A DNA stretch of 64,000 nt from Kiloniellales bacterium (GCA_030066685.1 JASJBF010000001.1:310001-374000); one strand, 5' to 3'; shown: positions 39,833-48,879, numbered from the stretch's first letter. Notes: a model not told the origin generated them from the sequence alone. Numbers and translations are program-made.

Positions 39833-40948
39833 TCAGGCCGCGAGGGCCTCGAGCTCTTGGAAGGCGGCCATGAAGACCTGCCGGCGGTCGAGGTTGACCG
39901 CCTCGGCACGGCCGAACAGGCGGTGCAACTTCTCCCACAGGCTCGCGGCCTGCGCAAGATTGCCCTGGGCCAGCAGACGGCCGAGCAGGGCGCCCTCCCC
40001 GGCCACGATCTCCTCCGGCTGCCGGCCCTGGGCCGCGGCCCGGGCCAGGCGCGCCAGCCACCAGAGCAGCAGATCGCTCGCGGTGCGGAAGGCGGCCCCG
40101 GAGCGGTCGCGGCCAAGCCGTTCGGCCAGGGCCTTGAGCTTGGCGAAGTCCGTCCGCGGCAGCTCGGCCAAGAGTGCGACCAGCTCGGCATAGAGCCCGA
40201 GCCCGCCCTGCGAAGCCAGGTCCAGGGCCCGGCCGATGCTGCCCTCGGCCAGCTGGACCAGGCCGGCGGCTTCCTGGGCCGGCAGCTCCGGCGCGTAGCG
40301 GCCCAGGAGCTGCGTCACCTCGGCGTCTGGCAAGGGCGGCAGCACCAGGTGGCAGCAGCGCGAGCGGATGGTCGGCAGCAGGCGCCCTGGGGCATGGGCC
40401 AGCAGCAGCAGCAGGGTGTTCTTCGGCGGCTCCTCCAGGGCCTTCAGGAGGGCGTTGGCGGCGTTGCGGTTCAAGTCGTCGGCGGCGTCGACCAAGATGA
40501 GGCGCCAGCCGCCCAAGGCCGGGGTCAGGTGGACGAAGCCAAGGGCGGCGCGGACCCTGTCGACGCTGATCGACTGCTGCGGCTTGCCGCTCTCGTCCTG
40601 GCCCCGCTCCAGGACCCTTAGGTCGGGATGGCTGGCCGAGGCGATCAGGCGGAAGGCCTCGCCGTCCTCCGGCACCGCCAGGCTACCGGGGGGATCGCCA
40701 GGATCGGCGCCAAAGAGGCCCGGCTCCTGGGCCGCGCGACCCTGCCCTTGTCCCAGGACGAAGCGCGCGAAGCGATAGGCCAGGGTCGCCTTGCCGACCC
40801 CGCGCGGCCCGCTGATCAGCCAGCCGTGCGGGAGCCGACCGGAATGGAAAGCCTCGAGCAGCCGCGCCTCGGCGGCGTCCTGGCCCAGCAACAGCGGGTT
40901 GGCACGCGGCAGCGGCGGTCCGATCGTCGCCGGCTCAGCAGCGGTCAT
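39833..40948 (-). CDS. holB: DNA polymerase III subunit delta'
   Basis: A 371-residue AAA+ clamp-loader subunit. It has a Walker A-like GPRGVGKATLAYRFA near residue 47, the sensor stretch LILVDAADDLNRNAANALLKALEEPP and LLLAHAPGRLLPTIRSRC with the arginine-containing SRC motif. The zinc-binding cysteines of the E. coli-type domain are not obvious. With DnaX and HolA it loads the beta clamp. ATG at 40948 overlaps the tmk stop by four bases; tmk-holB-metG-tatD is a classic order. Confidence 0.93.
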   Translation of the reverse strand: MTAAEPATIGPPLPRANPLLLGQDAAEARLLEAFHSGRLPHGWLISGPRGVGKATLAYRFARFVLGQGQGRAAQEPGLFGADPGDPPGSLAVPEDGEAFRLIASASHPDLRVLERGQDESGKPQQSISVDRVRAALGFVHLTPALGGWRLILVDAADDLNRNAANALLKALEEPPKNTLLLLLAHAPGRLLPTIRSRCCHLVLPPLPDAEVTQLLGRYAPELPAQEAAGLVQLAEGSIGRALDLASQGGLGLYAELVALLAELPRTDFAKLKALAERLGRDRSGAAFRTASDLLLWWLARLARAAAQGRQPEEIVAGEGALLGRLLAQGNLAQAASLWEKLHRLFGRAEAVNLDRRQVFMAAFQELEALAA

Positions 40949-41583
40949 GGCAGGATTAGCCCCAGGCGCTCGGTGACGGCTTTGCAGACGGCGCGGTGCA
41001 CCGCATCGGCATCGCCGCGGCCGTCGATCAAGGCGCAGCGCTCCGGCTCCGCCCGGGCGATCGCCTGAAAGCCCTCACGGACCCGCTGGTGAAAGGCAGT
41101 TCCCATGGCCTCGTAGCGCGCCGCCCCGCCGGCGCGCGCGCCGGCCCGGGCCAGGCCCAGCTCGACCGGCAGGTCGATGACCAGGGTGAGGTCCGGCCGC
41201 GGGCGCTCGGCCACCAGTCCGCGCAAGGCCTCGACCGGGGCCGTGCCGAGCTTGTGGCCGTAGCCCTGGTAGGCCAGGGTCGAATCGGTGAAACGGTCGC
41301 AGAGCACCCAAGTGCCGGCGGCCAGCGCCGGGCGGACGGTCCGCGCCAGGTGCTCGGCCCGGGCGGCGGAGTGCAGCAGCGCTTCGGTCAGCGGCAGCCA
41401 GCGTTCCGCCGGGCCGTCGACCAGGAGGTTGCGGATCTGCTCGGCGCCGGGGCTGCCGCCGGGCTCGCGGGTCTCGGCCACGGCCAGACCCTCGGCCCGC
41501 AAGGCGGCGGCCAGCAGCCCGACCTGGGTCGATTTGCCGGCGCCCTCGCCGCCTTCGAAAGTAATGAACCTCGCCTCCGCCAT
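40945..41583 (-). CDS. tmk: thymidylate kinase
   Basis: A 212-residue kinase that makes dTDP from dTMP. The P-loop is FEGGEGAGKST, the DR(Y/F) motif is CDRFTDSTLAYQGYG and the LID region is GARAGGAARYE. I chose ATG 41583, which gives MAEARFITFEGGEGAG; an upstream in-frame start at 41619 would add 12 residues not expected in the family. It is 78 bases from the dacC-like gene. Confidence 0.95.
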   Translation of the reverse strand: MAEARFITFEGGEGAGKSTQVGLLAAALRAEGLAVAETREPGGSPGAEQIRNLLVDGPAERWLPLTEALLHSAARAEHLARTVRPALAAGTWVLCDRFTDSTLAYQGYGHKLGTAPVEALRGLVAERPRPDLTLVIDLPVELGLARAGARAGGAARYEAMGTAFHQRVREGFQAIARAEPERCALIDGRGDADAVHRAVCKAVTERLGLILP

Positions 41584-41661
41584 GGCGGCGACTCTGCCGG
41601 GGCGCCTCCCGGCGGTCAATCGGGGGCGCTCGATTGCAGGGGTCGTGCGTGGCGGCTTCCG

Positions 41662-42801
41662 TCAGGGCGCGCCGGTCACGAAGTACATCAGGGCCGAGAC
41701 GATCCGCCCAAACGGCCCGAGCTGCTCGACCGAATGCCCGGCATAGAGCGGGAACTCGCGCGGCGCCATTTCCGGGGCGGTCACCCTCAGGGTCCCGATC
41801 TGGTCGCCTTCCTGGATCGGCGCCGGCACCGGCTGCTCGTAGATCGCGGTCACGACCATGTCCTTTCGGGCCTTGCGCGGCAGGGTGATCACGATGTCCT
41901 CGGGCGAGGTCAGCGGTACGTTCATGGCGTCGCCCAGCCAGACGTCCGCGGCCTCGACGCTCTCGCCGGCCTTGAACAAAGTGTAGTTGTTGAACTCGCG
42001 GAAGCCCCAGTTGAGGATCCGTTCGGTCTCCCGGCCCCGCTCCTTCATGCTGCCCAAGCCGGTCGCGACCAGGATCAGGCGCCGGCCGTTGCGCTCGGCC
42101 GAGGCCGTGAGGCCATAGCCGGCCTCCTCGGTGTGTCCGGTCTTCAGGCCATCGGCCCCAGTGTTGCGGTAGAGCAGCGGGTTGCGATTGCCCTGGCGGA
42201 TGTCGTTCCAGGTGAATTCCTTCTCGGAGTAATAGGCATAGTACTCCGGGTATTGCTCGATGATCAGCTGCGCCAGGATCGCCAGGTCGCGCGCCGACAT
42301 CCGTTGGCGCTCGTCGGGCCAGCCGGTGGCGTTCGCGAAGCTGGAGTTGGTCAGGCCGATCTCCCGCGCCTTGTCGGTCATGGCCTCGGCGAAGGCCTCC
42401 TCCGAGCCGGACAGGCCTTCTGCCAGGACGATGGAGGCGTCGTTGCCGGACTGCACGATCACGCCGCGCAGCAGGTCCTCGACCCTGATCTGCTTGCCGA
42501 CCTCGACGAACATCTTGGAGCCGCCCTTGCGCCAGGCCTTCTCTGACACCGTGAAGGTGTCGTCCAGGGAAAGGCTGCCCTCGCGCAGCTTCTCGAAGAC
42601 CATGTAGGAGGTCATGATCTTGCTCATCGAGGCCGGCGGCATGGGCAGGTCAGCATCCTTCTCGAAGAGCACCGTATTGGTGCTCATGTCGACCAGGATG
42701 GCCTCTCGCGCCAGGGTCTGGAACTCGGCCCTGGCGCCGAAGGAAACGCACAACAGGGCCGCGAGACCGATCGCTGCGGCAGTAAGTCTTGGCATCTTCA
42801 C
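41662..42801 (-). CDS. dacC: D-alanyl-D-alanine carboxypeptidase (penicillin-binding protein 5/6 type)
   Basis: A 379-residue periplasmic serine peptidase. A signal peptide ends at ARA-EF (residue 25). Catalytic motifs are S58-M-S-K61 (PASMSKIMT), SGN near residue 117 and KTG near 217. The C-terminal PBP5_C domain and an amphipathic end (FGRIVSALMYFVTG) fit membrane attachment. It trims pentapeptides in peptidoglycan. It lies between rlpA and tmk, with a 112-base gap to rlpA. The exact paralogue letter (dacA or dacC) is uncertain. Confidence 0.92.
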   Translation of the reverse strand: MKMPRLTAAAIGLAALLCVSFGARAEFQTLAREAILVDMSTNTVLFEKDADLPMPPASMSKIMTSYMVFEKLREGSLSLDDTFTVSEKAWRKGGSKMFVEVGKQIRVEDLLRGVIVQSGNDASIVLAEGLSGSEEAFAEAMTDKAREIGLTNSSFANATGWPDERQRMSARDLAILAQLIIEQYPEYYAYYSEKEFTWNDIRQGNRNPLLYRNTGADGLKTGHTEEAGYGLTASAERNGRRLILVATGLGSMKERGRETERILNWGFREFNNYTLFKAGESVEAADVWLGDAMNVPLTSPEDIVITLPRKARKDMVVTAIYEQPVPAPIQEGDQIGTLRVTAPEMAPREFPLYAGHSVEQLGPFGRIVSALMYFVTGAP

Positions 42802-42913
42802 TCCAAAGGGGATCTTCGGTCGGCTCTATCGGCTCCCGGATCGGCAGCTGGAATTCGCCTATCGCGGGATTGCGCCGAAAATATGACGGTCGGAGTCTGC
42901 GCTGGGATAGCGT

Positions 42914-43930
42914 TCATTCCACCACGATGCGGGCGTCGTTGTAGCCTTTCGACAGCAGCGAGCTGAACAGGCGATCCGCGTCCTCGATCGAGGCCAGCGG
43001 CCCGAAGCGAACCCGGAAAAAATGCCGGCCGTCGACGATCGTGGGCGCGATCGAGGGCCGTCCCAGCGGGGTCAGGCGGACCCGAAGCCGATTGGCGTTG
43101 TGGAAATACATGAAGGATCCGGCCTGCACATAGAGCCGGTCGGCCCGCTCTGAACGGATCGTCACAACTCCGTCCGGCTGCGGCATCGCGTTGTCGGCGA
43201 TGAAATCCAGGCGCCCGCGATCTGCCAAGGGCTCGGCGGCTCTCAGCGACCCGCCGCCGATCGCAGCGCTGTCGTTCGGAGTCGGCGGCGGCGCGGAGGC
43301 CGATGGCGCCAGGGGCACCACGGCCACCGCCACAGTCGGCACCGCCAGGGGCGCCGGGTCGTCGTCCTGCCGCGATTGGGCCGCGGCGGCGAGGCGGCGG
43401 CTCTCCGCTTCGATCAGTTCGACCCTCACCTTTGCGGTCCCGGCCTCCTGAAATCCCAGGAGCTCGGCGGCCTGACGAGAGACGTCGATGATTCGGCCGC
43501 GCGCGAAGGGCCCGCGATCGTTGACCTTGAGCCTGAGCGAGCGGCCGTTCTCGAGATTGGTCACCCGAACCATGGACGGCATCGGCAGGGTCCGATGCGC
43601 GGCCGTCAGGGCTTCCTGATCGTAGGTCTCGCCGTTGGCCGTCGGCTTGCCGTCGAAGCCGGGGCCGTACCAGGAGGCGATCCCCGTCTCGTCGTAGTCG
43701 TACTGAATCCGTGGGTAGTACCAGGTGCCTTGGATCTGATAGGGCTTGCCGATCTTGTAGTGCCCGGCTGCGGGGGCCGGCCGCTCGGGCCTGGCCTTTT
43801 TGCTCTCCTCGACGCTGTGGACCGCCACCTGGGTCTCGCTGCAACCGCTCAGCCAGACGGCAGCGGCGGCCAGCACGGCGAGCCGGTGGCTCGAGTGGCA
43901 CCGCCCTGAGCTTTCCCAGAACCGGCTCAA
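42914..43930 (-). CDS. rlpA: RlpA-type septal-ring lipoprotein (lytic transglycosylase-like)
   Basis: A 338-residue lipoprotein with lipobox LSGC at Cys30, a double-psi beta-barrel domain (ASWYGPGFDGKPTANGE, VRVTNLENGRSL, VNDRGPFARGRIIDVS) around residues 75-175, a Pro/Ala linker and a C-terminal SPOR domain (LYVQAGSF to the end) that binds denuded glycan at septa. RlpA cleaves or organises such glycans. The start is TTG 43930, overlapping the mltB stop (TTGA), with AAGAAGGAGG as ribosome binding site inside mltB. This coupling suggests the two act together. Confidence 0.92.
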   Translation of the reverse strand: MSRFWESSGRCHSSHRLAVLAAAAVWLSGCSETQVAVHSVEESKKARPERPAPAAGHYKIGKPYQIQGTWYYPRIQYDYDETGIASWYGPGFDGKPTANGETYDQEALTAAHRTLPMPSMVRVTNLENGRSLRLKVNDRGPFARGRIIDVSRQAAELLGFQEAGTAKVRVELIEAESRRLAAAAQSRQDDDPAPLAVPTVAVAVVPLAPSASAPPPTPNDSAAIGGGSLRAAEPLADRGRLDFIADNAMPQPDGVVTIRSERADRLYVQAGSFMYFHNANRLRVRLTPLGRPSIAPTIVDGRHFFRVRFGPLASIEDADRLFSSLLSKGYNDARIVVE

Positions 43931-45207
43931 TTGACGCCCTCCTTCTTGTCTCCGCCAGGCTCGATCGATGCCTGTCGAAGCTGCTGCAGCAGATCGGCAG
44001 AGGGATAGCCGTCGGGCGGCAATCCGGCGCCGCGCTGATAGGCGCGCACCGCCCGCCGCGTCAACGGCCCGGCGACGCCATCGGGTTTCCCGACGTCGAA
44101 GCCCAGGGTGTTCAGGCGACTCTGGATTTCCTCGACCTCGGCCCGGCTCAGCGGCCGGTCGGAGGAATCCGGTTCGCTGAGGAGCCGGCTCCGGCCCTTC
44201 AGCCGGTCGGCCAGATGCCCGACCGCCAGTGCGTAGAGAACCGAGCGGTTCCACTTCATGATGGTGCGGAAGTTCTCGTAGACCAGGAAGGCCGGCCCCC
44301 GATGTCCCGCCGGCAGCACGATCGAGCCGGTGATCTGGGAAACCGGCAGGCGCTTGCCGTCGCTTCGCCGTATCCCGAGCCGGGCCCAGTCCGAAACCGC
44401 CCGCCGGGTCCCGAGCCCGGCCAGCTCGAGGTCGAAGCCCTTCGGCAGCCGGACCTCGCGGCCCCAGGTCTCCTCCTTGCGCCAGCCGATGCGGCTCAAG
44501 TAGTTGGCCGCGGATCCGAAGGCGTCCGGCAGGTTGGTCCAGATGTCGCGGCGGCCGTCGCCGTCGAAGTCGACCGCGTAGCTCTTGAAGGTCGAGGGAA
44601 TGAACTGCATGTGCCCCATGGCGCCGGCCCAGGACCCCAGCATCTTGTCCGGCGCGATATGCCCCTGCTCCAGGATCCGCAGGGCATCGATGAGCTGGAC
44701 CCGGAAGAACTTGCTGCGCCGAGGGTCGTACGCCAGGGTCGCCAGGGCTTCGACGACCCCAAAGCGGCCCTTGTAGTCGCCGAAGTTGCTTTCCAGCCCC
44801 CAGAAGGCCACGAGGTAGTGCGGCGGCACGCCGTACCCGCGGTAGACCCGCGCGAGGAGCCGGCGGTGCTTGACGAGCAGCTGCCGACCGCGCTTGATCC
44901 GCTCCTTGGTCAGGCGCTTGTCGAAATAGCCCCAGAACGTCTGGGTGAACTCCGGCTGGCGCCGGTCGAGCTCGACGATCTTGGGGTTCGGCCGCAAGCC
45001 GGTCAGCGCCTTGTCGAGTGTCGCCTCTGAAACGCCTTGCCTGCGGGCCTCGGCTCTCAGCTCGCGCAGGAAGTCGTCGAAGGTCCCCTGGGCCGCGGCC
45101 AGCGGTGAGAAGGCCGTGCTCAACGCGGCCACCAGGACCCAGAGCCGGAGGCCGGCTAGACGGCGTCCCCAGGACCTCCGGCAAGCTTCAATCTGGAGCG
45201 AGATCAA
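43927..45207 (-). CDS. mltB: MltB-family lytic murein transglycosylase with peptidoglycan-binding domain
   Basis: About 426 residues. After a signal sequence ending near AAAQG, the SLT_2 domain has FDDFLRELRAEARRQGVS, the catalytic Glu in AFWGLESNFGDYKG and GAMGHMQFIPSTFKSYAVDFDGDG. A C-terminal PG_binding_1 domain contains IQSRLNTLGFDVGKPDGVAGPLTRRAV. It cleaves glycan strands. The start is uncertain: I prefer TTG 45207 with AAGG eight bases upstream; the frame is open from GTG 45297, which would put 30 extra residues before the signal sequence. The gene opens the series mltB-rlpA-dacC. Confidence 0.9.
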   Translation of the reverse strand: MISLQIEACRRSWGRRLAGLRLWVLVAALSTAFSPLAAAQGTFDDFLRELRAEARRQGVSEATLDKALTGLRPNPKIVELDRRQPEFTQTFWGYFDKRLTKERIKRGRQLLVKHRRLLARVYRGYGVPPHYLVAFWGLESNFGDYKGRFGVVEALATLAYDPRRSKFFRVQLIDALRILEQGHIAPDKMLGSWAGAMGHMQFIPSTFKSYAVDFDGDGRRDIWTNLPDAFGSAANYLSRIGWRKEETWGREVRLPKGFDLELAGLGTRRAVSDWARLGIRRSDGKRLPVSQITGSIVLPAGHRGPAFLVYENFRTIMKWNRSVLYALAVGHLADRLKGRSRLLSEPDSSDRPLSRAEVEEIQSRLNTLGFDVGKPDGVAGPLTRRAVRAYQRGAGLPPDGYPSADLLQQLRQASIEPGGDKKEGVN

Positions 45208-45688
45208 TCGTTCAACCTTCGCGTCGACACCGCGGCAGGAAGCGGTGAACCTTCTGCCACAGGTGCCTGCTTCGCGCAATCCGCGGTTTCGCACCACGGC
45301 GTTCCAGGCCCCGAAGGCCTTCGCCCGCCGCTCCCGGGACGGGACGGCGCCCGCTGCGGCGCTGCCCGGAGTCCTCCGCGAGGCGCCGAAACCCTACGCC
45401 GGCAAGCCCGCCCTTCAAACGTCCAGAGCACTCAGAGAAAGGCCGCCGCCCGGCGAGCCCGGAGGCCGCTCTACAGAAAGCCCTGATTCATTTCGATCTT
45501 TCCCGAGGCTATCTGGCTGTTTTTCTTGATTCAATTCAATTACGTGTACAGATTATTCTGCATTTTTATAGAAGCTTAACAATTAGTTTCTTCTTAAGAA
45601 TTTCATGTTTGATGGTAGTTCTGCAAATAAGACTTGCAACTATTTGTCTTTATTTGTTCGTTTTTCGGTTGCGGAGGGAGGTACTCCA
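45208..45688. promoter_or_regulatory. divergent intergenic region with AT-rich promoter stretch
   Basis: This 481-base gap separates the divergent mltB and first TadG-like genes. The left 260 bases have normal high GC and no supported gene. From about 45495 to 45665 the sequence is strongly AT-rich, with many A/T runs, very unlike the rest of the window. It likely contains the promoter for the TadG-like gene and could be a target for an AT-binding silencing protein. The final GGAGGGAGGT (45673-45682) is an unusually strong ribosome binding site for ATG 45689. Confidence 0.45.
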
Positions 45689-46972
45689 ATGCGGTTCCCG
45701 ATGTTCGCAAGAGCGCGCTCGGCCCTGCATCGCTACAAGCAGAACGAGGAGGGCACGGCCATCGTACTCCTCGGCTTCGCGGTCTTCGTCCTGGTCGGCG
45801 CGGCCGGCCTGGCCTTCGATGCCGGGCGCGGCTACATGCTCAACGCCAGGCTGAGCCAGGCCGTGGACGCCGCCGCCCTGGCCGGCGGCCGCTCGCTCAG
45901 CATCGGCAGCGGCGGCGATTACAAGGCAGTTATCAAGAAGTACTTCAAGGCCAACCTGCCCGACGGCTACATGGGCGCCGAAATCCCGGATCCCATCATC
46001 GAGCTGAAGGGCGATGGCGACGAGATCGAGGTCGTCGCCACGGCCACGGTGCCGACCACCCTGATGCGGGTCCTGGGCTCCAAGAGCATGAAGATCGACG
46101 CCCGGGCCGTGGTCCACCGGGCGGTCAAGGGGCTGGAAGTCGCCCTGGTGCTCGACAACTCAGGCTCGATGTCCGGCGGCAAGATGACCGACCTCAAGGA
46201 TTCCTCCAAGCTCCTGGTCGACATCCTCTACGGCGACAACGACGTCGTCGAGGACCTCTACGTCTCCATCGTGCCCTTCACCGGCCGGACCAACCTCAAA
46301 GGCCACACCCAGGTCCATCCGGTCGAACCGCCGCCGCCGAGCTCGACCTACATCTGCCTCGACATGCGCGGCGGGAACTTCGCCGAGAACGACGCGCCGC
46401 CGGTCACCAATCCCTTCGACCACTTCTCCAACGGGCCCTACACCTGGGAAGAGAATTCCACGAAGCACAAGGACAGGGTCTGTCCCAAGGCGGCGATCCT
46501 GCCTCTGGTCCAGAGCAAGTCCACGGTCAAGACGGCGATCAACGGCATGAAGGCCAAAGGCTGCACCCGCTACGACATCGGCACGGTCTGGGGCTGGCGG
46601 AACATCTCGCCCCGCTGGCAGGGGCTCTGGGGCGGCTCCCCGGGCAGCCTGCCATTGGCCTACGAAGAGGCCGACATGGAGAAGGCGATCATCATCATGA
46701 CCGATGGCGCCAACACGCCGGACTGCCTGAAGGATGTCCAGACGGAGGAGCAGACCGAGCAGGCCTTCTCCCGGATCTGCGCGGACATGAAGGCCAACGG
46801 TATCGTGATCTACACCATCACCTTCAAGCTCGACGATCCCGACACCAACGACCTTTTCCGCACCTGTGCCTCCGGTCAGGAGCGCTACTTCAAGTCGCCC
46901 TCCAGCGACGCGCTGGAGACCGCCTTCACGACGATCGCCAACGATCTCTCGACCCTGCGGCTGAGCCAGTAG
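45689..46972 (+). CDS. TadG-like pilus-assembly-type protein with vWA domain, copy 1
   Basis: A 427-residue protein. Residues 20-70 match TadE/TadG N-termini: EEGTAIVLLGFAVFVLVGAA is a single membrane span, then FDAGRGYMLNARLSQAVDAAALAGGR. A vWA domain follows, with an intact MIDAS D156-x-S-x-S in VLDNSGSMSGG, and the later ITMTDG-like IIIMTDGANTPDC. The span plus outward vWA domain fits the proteins that decorate Tad pili or act as adhesins, but no other tad gene is present. ATG 45689 is chosen for its strong ribosome binding site; the frame is open from 45605. It is closely related to the next two genes. Confidence 0.88.
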   Translation: MRFPMFARARSALHRYKQNEEGTAIVLLGFAVFVLVGAAGLAFDAGRGYMLNARLSQAVDAAALAGGRSLSIGSGGDYKAVIKKYFKANLPDGYMGAEIPDPIIELKGDGDEIEVVATATVPTTLMRVLGSKSMKIDARAVVHRAVKGLEVALVLDNSGSMSGGKMTDLKDSSKLLVDILYGDNDVVEDLYVSIVPFTGRTNLKGHTQVHPVEPPPPSSTYICLDMRGGNFAENDAPPVTNPFDHFSNGPYTWEENSTKHKDRVCPKAAILPLVQSKSTVKTAINGMKAKGCTRYDIGTVWGWRNISPRWQGLWGGSPGSLPLAYEEADMEKAIIIMTDGANTPDCLKDVQTEEQTEQAFSRICADMKANGIVIYTITFKLDDPDTNDLFRTCASGQERYFKSPSSDALETAFTTIANDLSTLRLSQ

Positions 46973-46987
46973 GAGAGGTCACGGCCG

Positions 46988-47010
46988 GCCGTTCGACCGA
47001 GTCGAACGGC
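46988..47010 (+). repeat. perfect inverted repeat after TadG-like copy 1
   Basis: GCCGTTCGAC (46988-46997) and GTCGAACGGC (47001-47010) form a 10-base-pair stem with a 3-base loop, 16 bases after the stop codon. No T tract follows. It stands immediately before the intrinsic terminator and may be a second element protecting the mRNA 3' end. Confidence 0.7.
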
Positions 47011-47033
47011 AGAGACGACACGCAAGAGCCATC

Positions 47034-47063
47034 GGGGCGCGGCCAAGGGGCCGCGCCCCTTTT
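47034..47063 (+). terminator. intrinsic terminator of TadG-like copy 1
   Basis: A perfect 11-base-pair GC stem (47034-47044 with 47049-47059), AAGG loop and following TTTT make a strong rho-independent terminator. It ends the transcript of copy 1 before the TadG remnant and copy 2. Confidence 0.85.
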
Positions 47064-47111
47064 CCTTGCCCCGGCCCCCGGCGGCGCCCTTGGTCCGGCC
47101 CAACGCTTGGT

Positions 47112-47335
47112 TCGAGCCGGCGATCAATGCCATGACGGCCAAGGGCCGCACCCCCCACGACATCGGTGCGGTCTGGGGCTGGCGGGACATTTCGCCCGAA
47201 TGGCGGGGTGTCTGGTCCGGCTCCGGCGCCAGCCTGCCCCTGGACTATCAAGAGGCCGACCTGGAGAAGGCGATCCTCATTCGGATCAGCGCTTTCGTCC
47301 TGATCGGCCTGACAGACATCCAAGGCGTGCAAACT
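47112..47335 (+). pseudogene. decayed fragment of a TadG/vWA gene
   Basis: Between copies 1 and 2 the plus strand carries a fragment that still translates INAMTAKGRTPHDIG and VWGWRDISPEWRGVWSGSG, colinear with the middle of the vWA domain of the TadG-like genes. Bases 47157-47278 are nearly the same as 48367-48488 of copy 2, and clearly closer to copy 2 than to copy 1. After 47280 similarity fades, and both the N-terminal membrane span and the MIDAS motif are missing. A frame from 47066 to 47374 remains open, but it mixes fragment and unrelated sequence. It is best read as a remnant of an extra tandem copy. Confidence 0.75.
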
Positions 47336-47488
47336 GCGCATGTAATTCTATATATTACTACCACAAATACCTAGATTATTTACTGCATGTTAAGAGATAA
47401 GGAGTGAAGTGTTTCTCTGCAGAGGGCCTTTTCACCAAATTTATTGGGCCTTTTATTTCCTTATTCTGGGGCGGGAGGCCCTGAAGAC
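47336..47488 (+). promoter_or_regulatory. AT-rich leader of TadG-like copy 2
   Basis: An AT-rich stretch (most marked 47340-47400 and 47430-47466) precedes copy 2, comparable to those before copies 1 and 3. A GCGGGAGG ribosome binding site lies at 47471-47478. I see no certain promoter boxes. Confidence 0.4.
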
Positions 47489-48766
47489 ATGCGCTCGTTC
47501 TTTCAATCCCGGTTTCGCCCGGCGGTGGGCCGCTTCGCCAAGGCGGAAGACGGTACGGCCATCGTCCTTCTCGGGTTTTCGGTCTTCGTCCTTGTCGGCG
47601 CGGCCGGCCTGGCCTTCGACGCCGGGCGCGGTTACATGCTCAACGCCAGGCTGAGCCAGGCCGTGGACGCCGCCGCCTTGGCCGGCGGCCGCTCGCTCAG
47701 CATCGGCGGCGGCGGTGACTACAAGGCGATCATCAAGAAGTATTTCAAGGCCAACCTGCCCGACGGATACATGGGCGCCGACGTTCAGGAGCCCACGATC
47801 ACGCTCAGCACCGAAGGCGACGAGATCGAGGTCTTCGCCACGGCCACGGTGCCGACCACCCTGATGCGGGTTCTGGGCTCCAAGAGCATGAAGATCGACG
47901 CCCGGGCCGTCGTCCACCGGGCGGTCAAGGGTATGGAAGTCGCGCTGGTGCTCGACAACTCAGGCTCCATGTCCGGCAGCAAGATGGGCGACCTCAAGGA
48001 CTCCTCGAAGCTCCTGGTCGACATTCTCTACGGCGACAACGAGACGGTCGAAGACCTCTATGTCTCGCTGGTTCCTTTCTCGGGCCGGACCAACGTGAAG
48101 GACCAGGTGGAGATCCATCCGACGTCCCCGCCGAACCCGGACTACGTTTGCCTCGACATGCGCAGCGGGACCTTCGCCGAGGACGACACGCCCCCGGCGA
48201 CAAGTCCCTTCGGGCACTTCTCGAACGGCGAATACACCCACGAGAACGATCCCGGCAAGTACAAGAGCAAGGTCTGTCCGAAAGCCCAGGTTACGCCGCT
48301 GATCCAGCCCAAGACGTCGGTCAAGTCCGCGATCGACGCCATGCAGGCGAAGGGCTGCACCCGCTACGACATCGGTTCGGTGTGGGGCTGGCGCAACATC
48401 TCGCCCGAATGGCGGGCTGTCTGGTCCGGCTCCAGCGCCAGCCTGCCCCTGGACTATGAAGAGGCCGACATGGAGAAGGCGATCATCATCATGACCGATG
48501 GCGCCAACACGCCGGACTGTCTCCAGGACGTCCAGACCCAGGAGGAGACCGAGCAGGCCTTCGCCCGGATCTGCGCCGATATGAAGGCCAACGGCATCGT
48601 GATCTACACGATCACCTTCAAGCTCGACGATCCCGACACCAACACCCTGTTCCGCGAATGCGCCTCGGGCGCGGAGCGCTACTTCAAGTCGCCCTCGGGC
48701 GACCAGCTGGAGGCCGCCTTCACGGCGATCGCCAACGACCTCTCGACCCTGAGGCTGAGCCAGTAG
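47489..48766 (+). CDS. TadG-like protein with vWA domain, copy 2
   Basis: A 425-residue paralogue of copy 1 with the same plan: a short basic start (MRSFFQSRFRPAVGRFAK), one membrane span with EDGTAIVLLGFSVFVLVGAA, the GRGYMLNARLSQAVDAAALAGG segment and a vWA domain with intact MIDAS DNSGSMSG and IIIMTDGANTPDC. Over roughly 145 bases (from 45790, and from 47590 here) the DNA differs from copy 1 at about seven positions, pointing to recent duplication or gene conversion. ATG 47489 is preferred over 47444 because of the nearby ribosome binding site and alignment with copy 1. Confidence 0.88.
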   Translation: MRSFFQSRFRPAVGRFAKAEDGTAIVLLGFSVFVLVGAAGLAFDAGRGYMLNARLSQAVDAAALAGGRSLSIGGGGDYKAIIKKYFKANLPDGYMGADVQEPTITLSTEGDEIEVFATATVPTTLMRVLGSKSMKIDARAVVHRAVKGMEVALVLDNSGSMSGSKMGDLKDSSKLLVDILYGDNETVEDLYVSLVPFSGRTNVKDQVEIHPTSPPNPDYVCLDMRSGTFAEDDTPPATSPFGHFSNGEYTHENDPGKYKSKVCPKAQVTPLIQPKTSVKSAIDAMQAKGCTRYDIGSVWGWRNISPEWRAVWSGSSASLPLDYEEADMEKAIIIMTDGANTPDCLQDVQTQEETEQAFARICADMKANGIVIYTITFKLDDPDTNTLFRECASGAERYFKSPSGDQLEAAFTAIANDLSTLRLSQ

Positions 48767-48793
48767 CGGCTTGGTCACCGACCCCTCGACTCG

Positions 48794-48824
48794 GGGCCGC
48801 GGCAGATCCTGCCGCGGCCCTTTT
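48794..48824 (+). terminator. intrinsic terminator of TadG-like copy 2
   Basis: GGGCCGCGGCAG and CTGCCGCGGCCC form a perfect 12-base-pair stem with an ATC loop, followed by TTTT. It resembles the terminator of copy 1 in position and composition, so the copies appear to be transcribed separately. Confidence 0.88.
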
Positions 48825-48879
48825 CCTATGCGGAGCCCGGGCGCTCCGCCGGAGACGCCGTCCGGCGGCAAGGCAGGCG

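Noticed and set aside
45208-45297. N-terminal extension of mltB from GTG 45297
   Set aside because: It would put 30 residues before the signal sequence; TTG 45207 has a well-placed AAGG.
47066-47374. Intact small gene between TadG copies 1 and 2
   Set aside because: The open frame joins unrelated sequence to an internal vWA fragment and lacks both the membrane span and the metal-site motif, so a remnant is the better reading.
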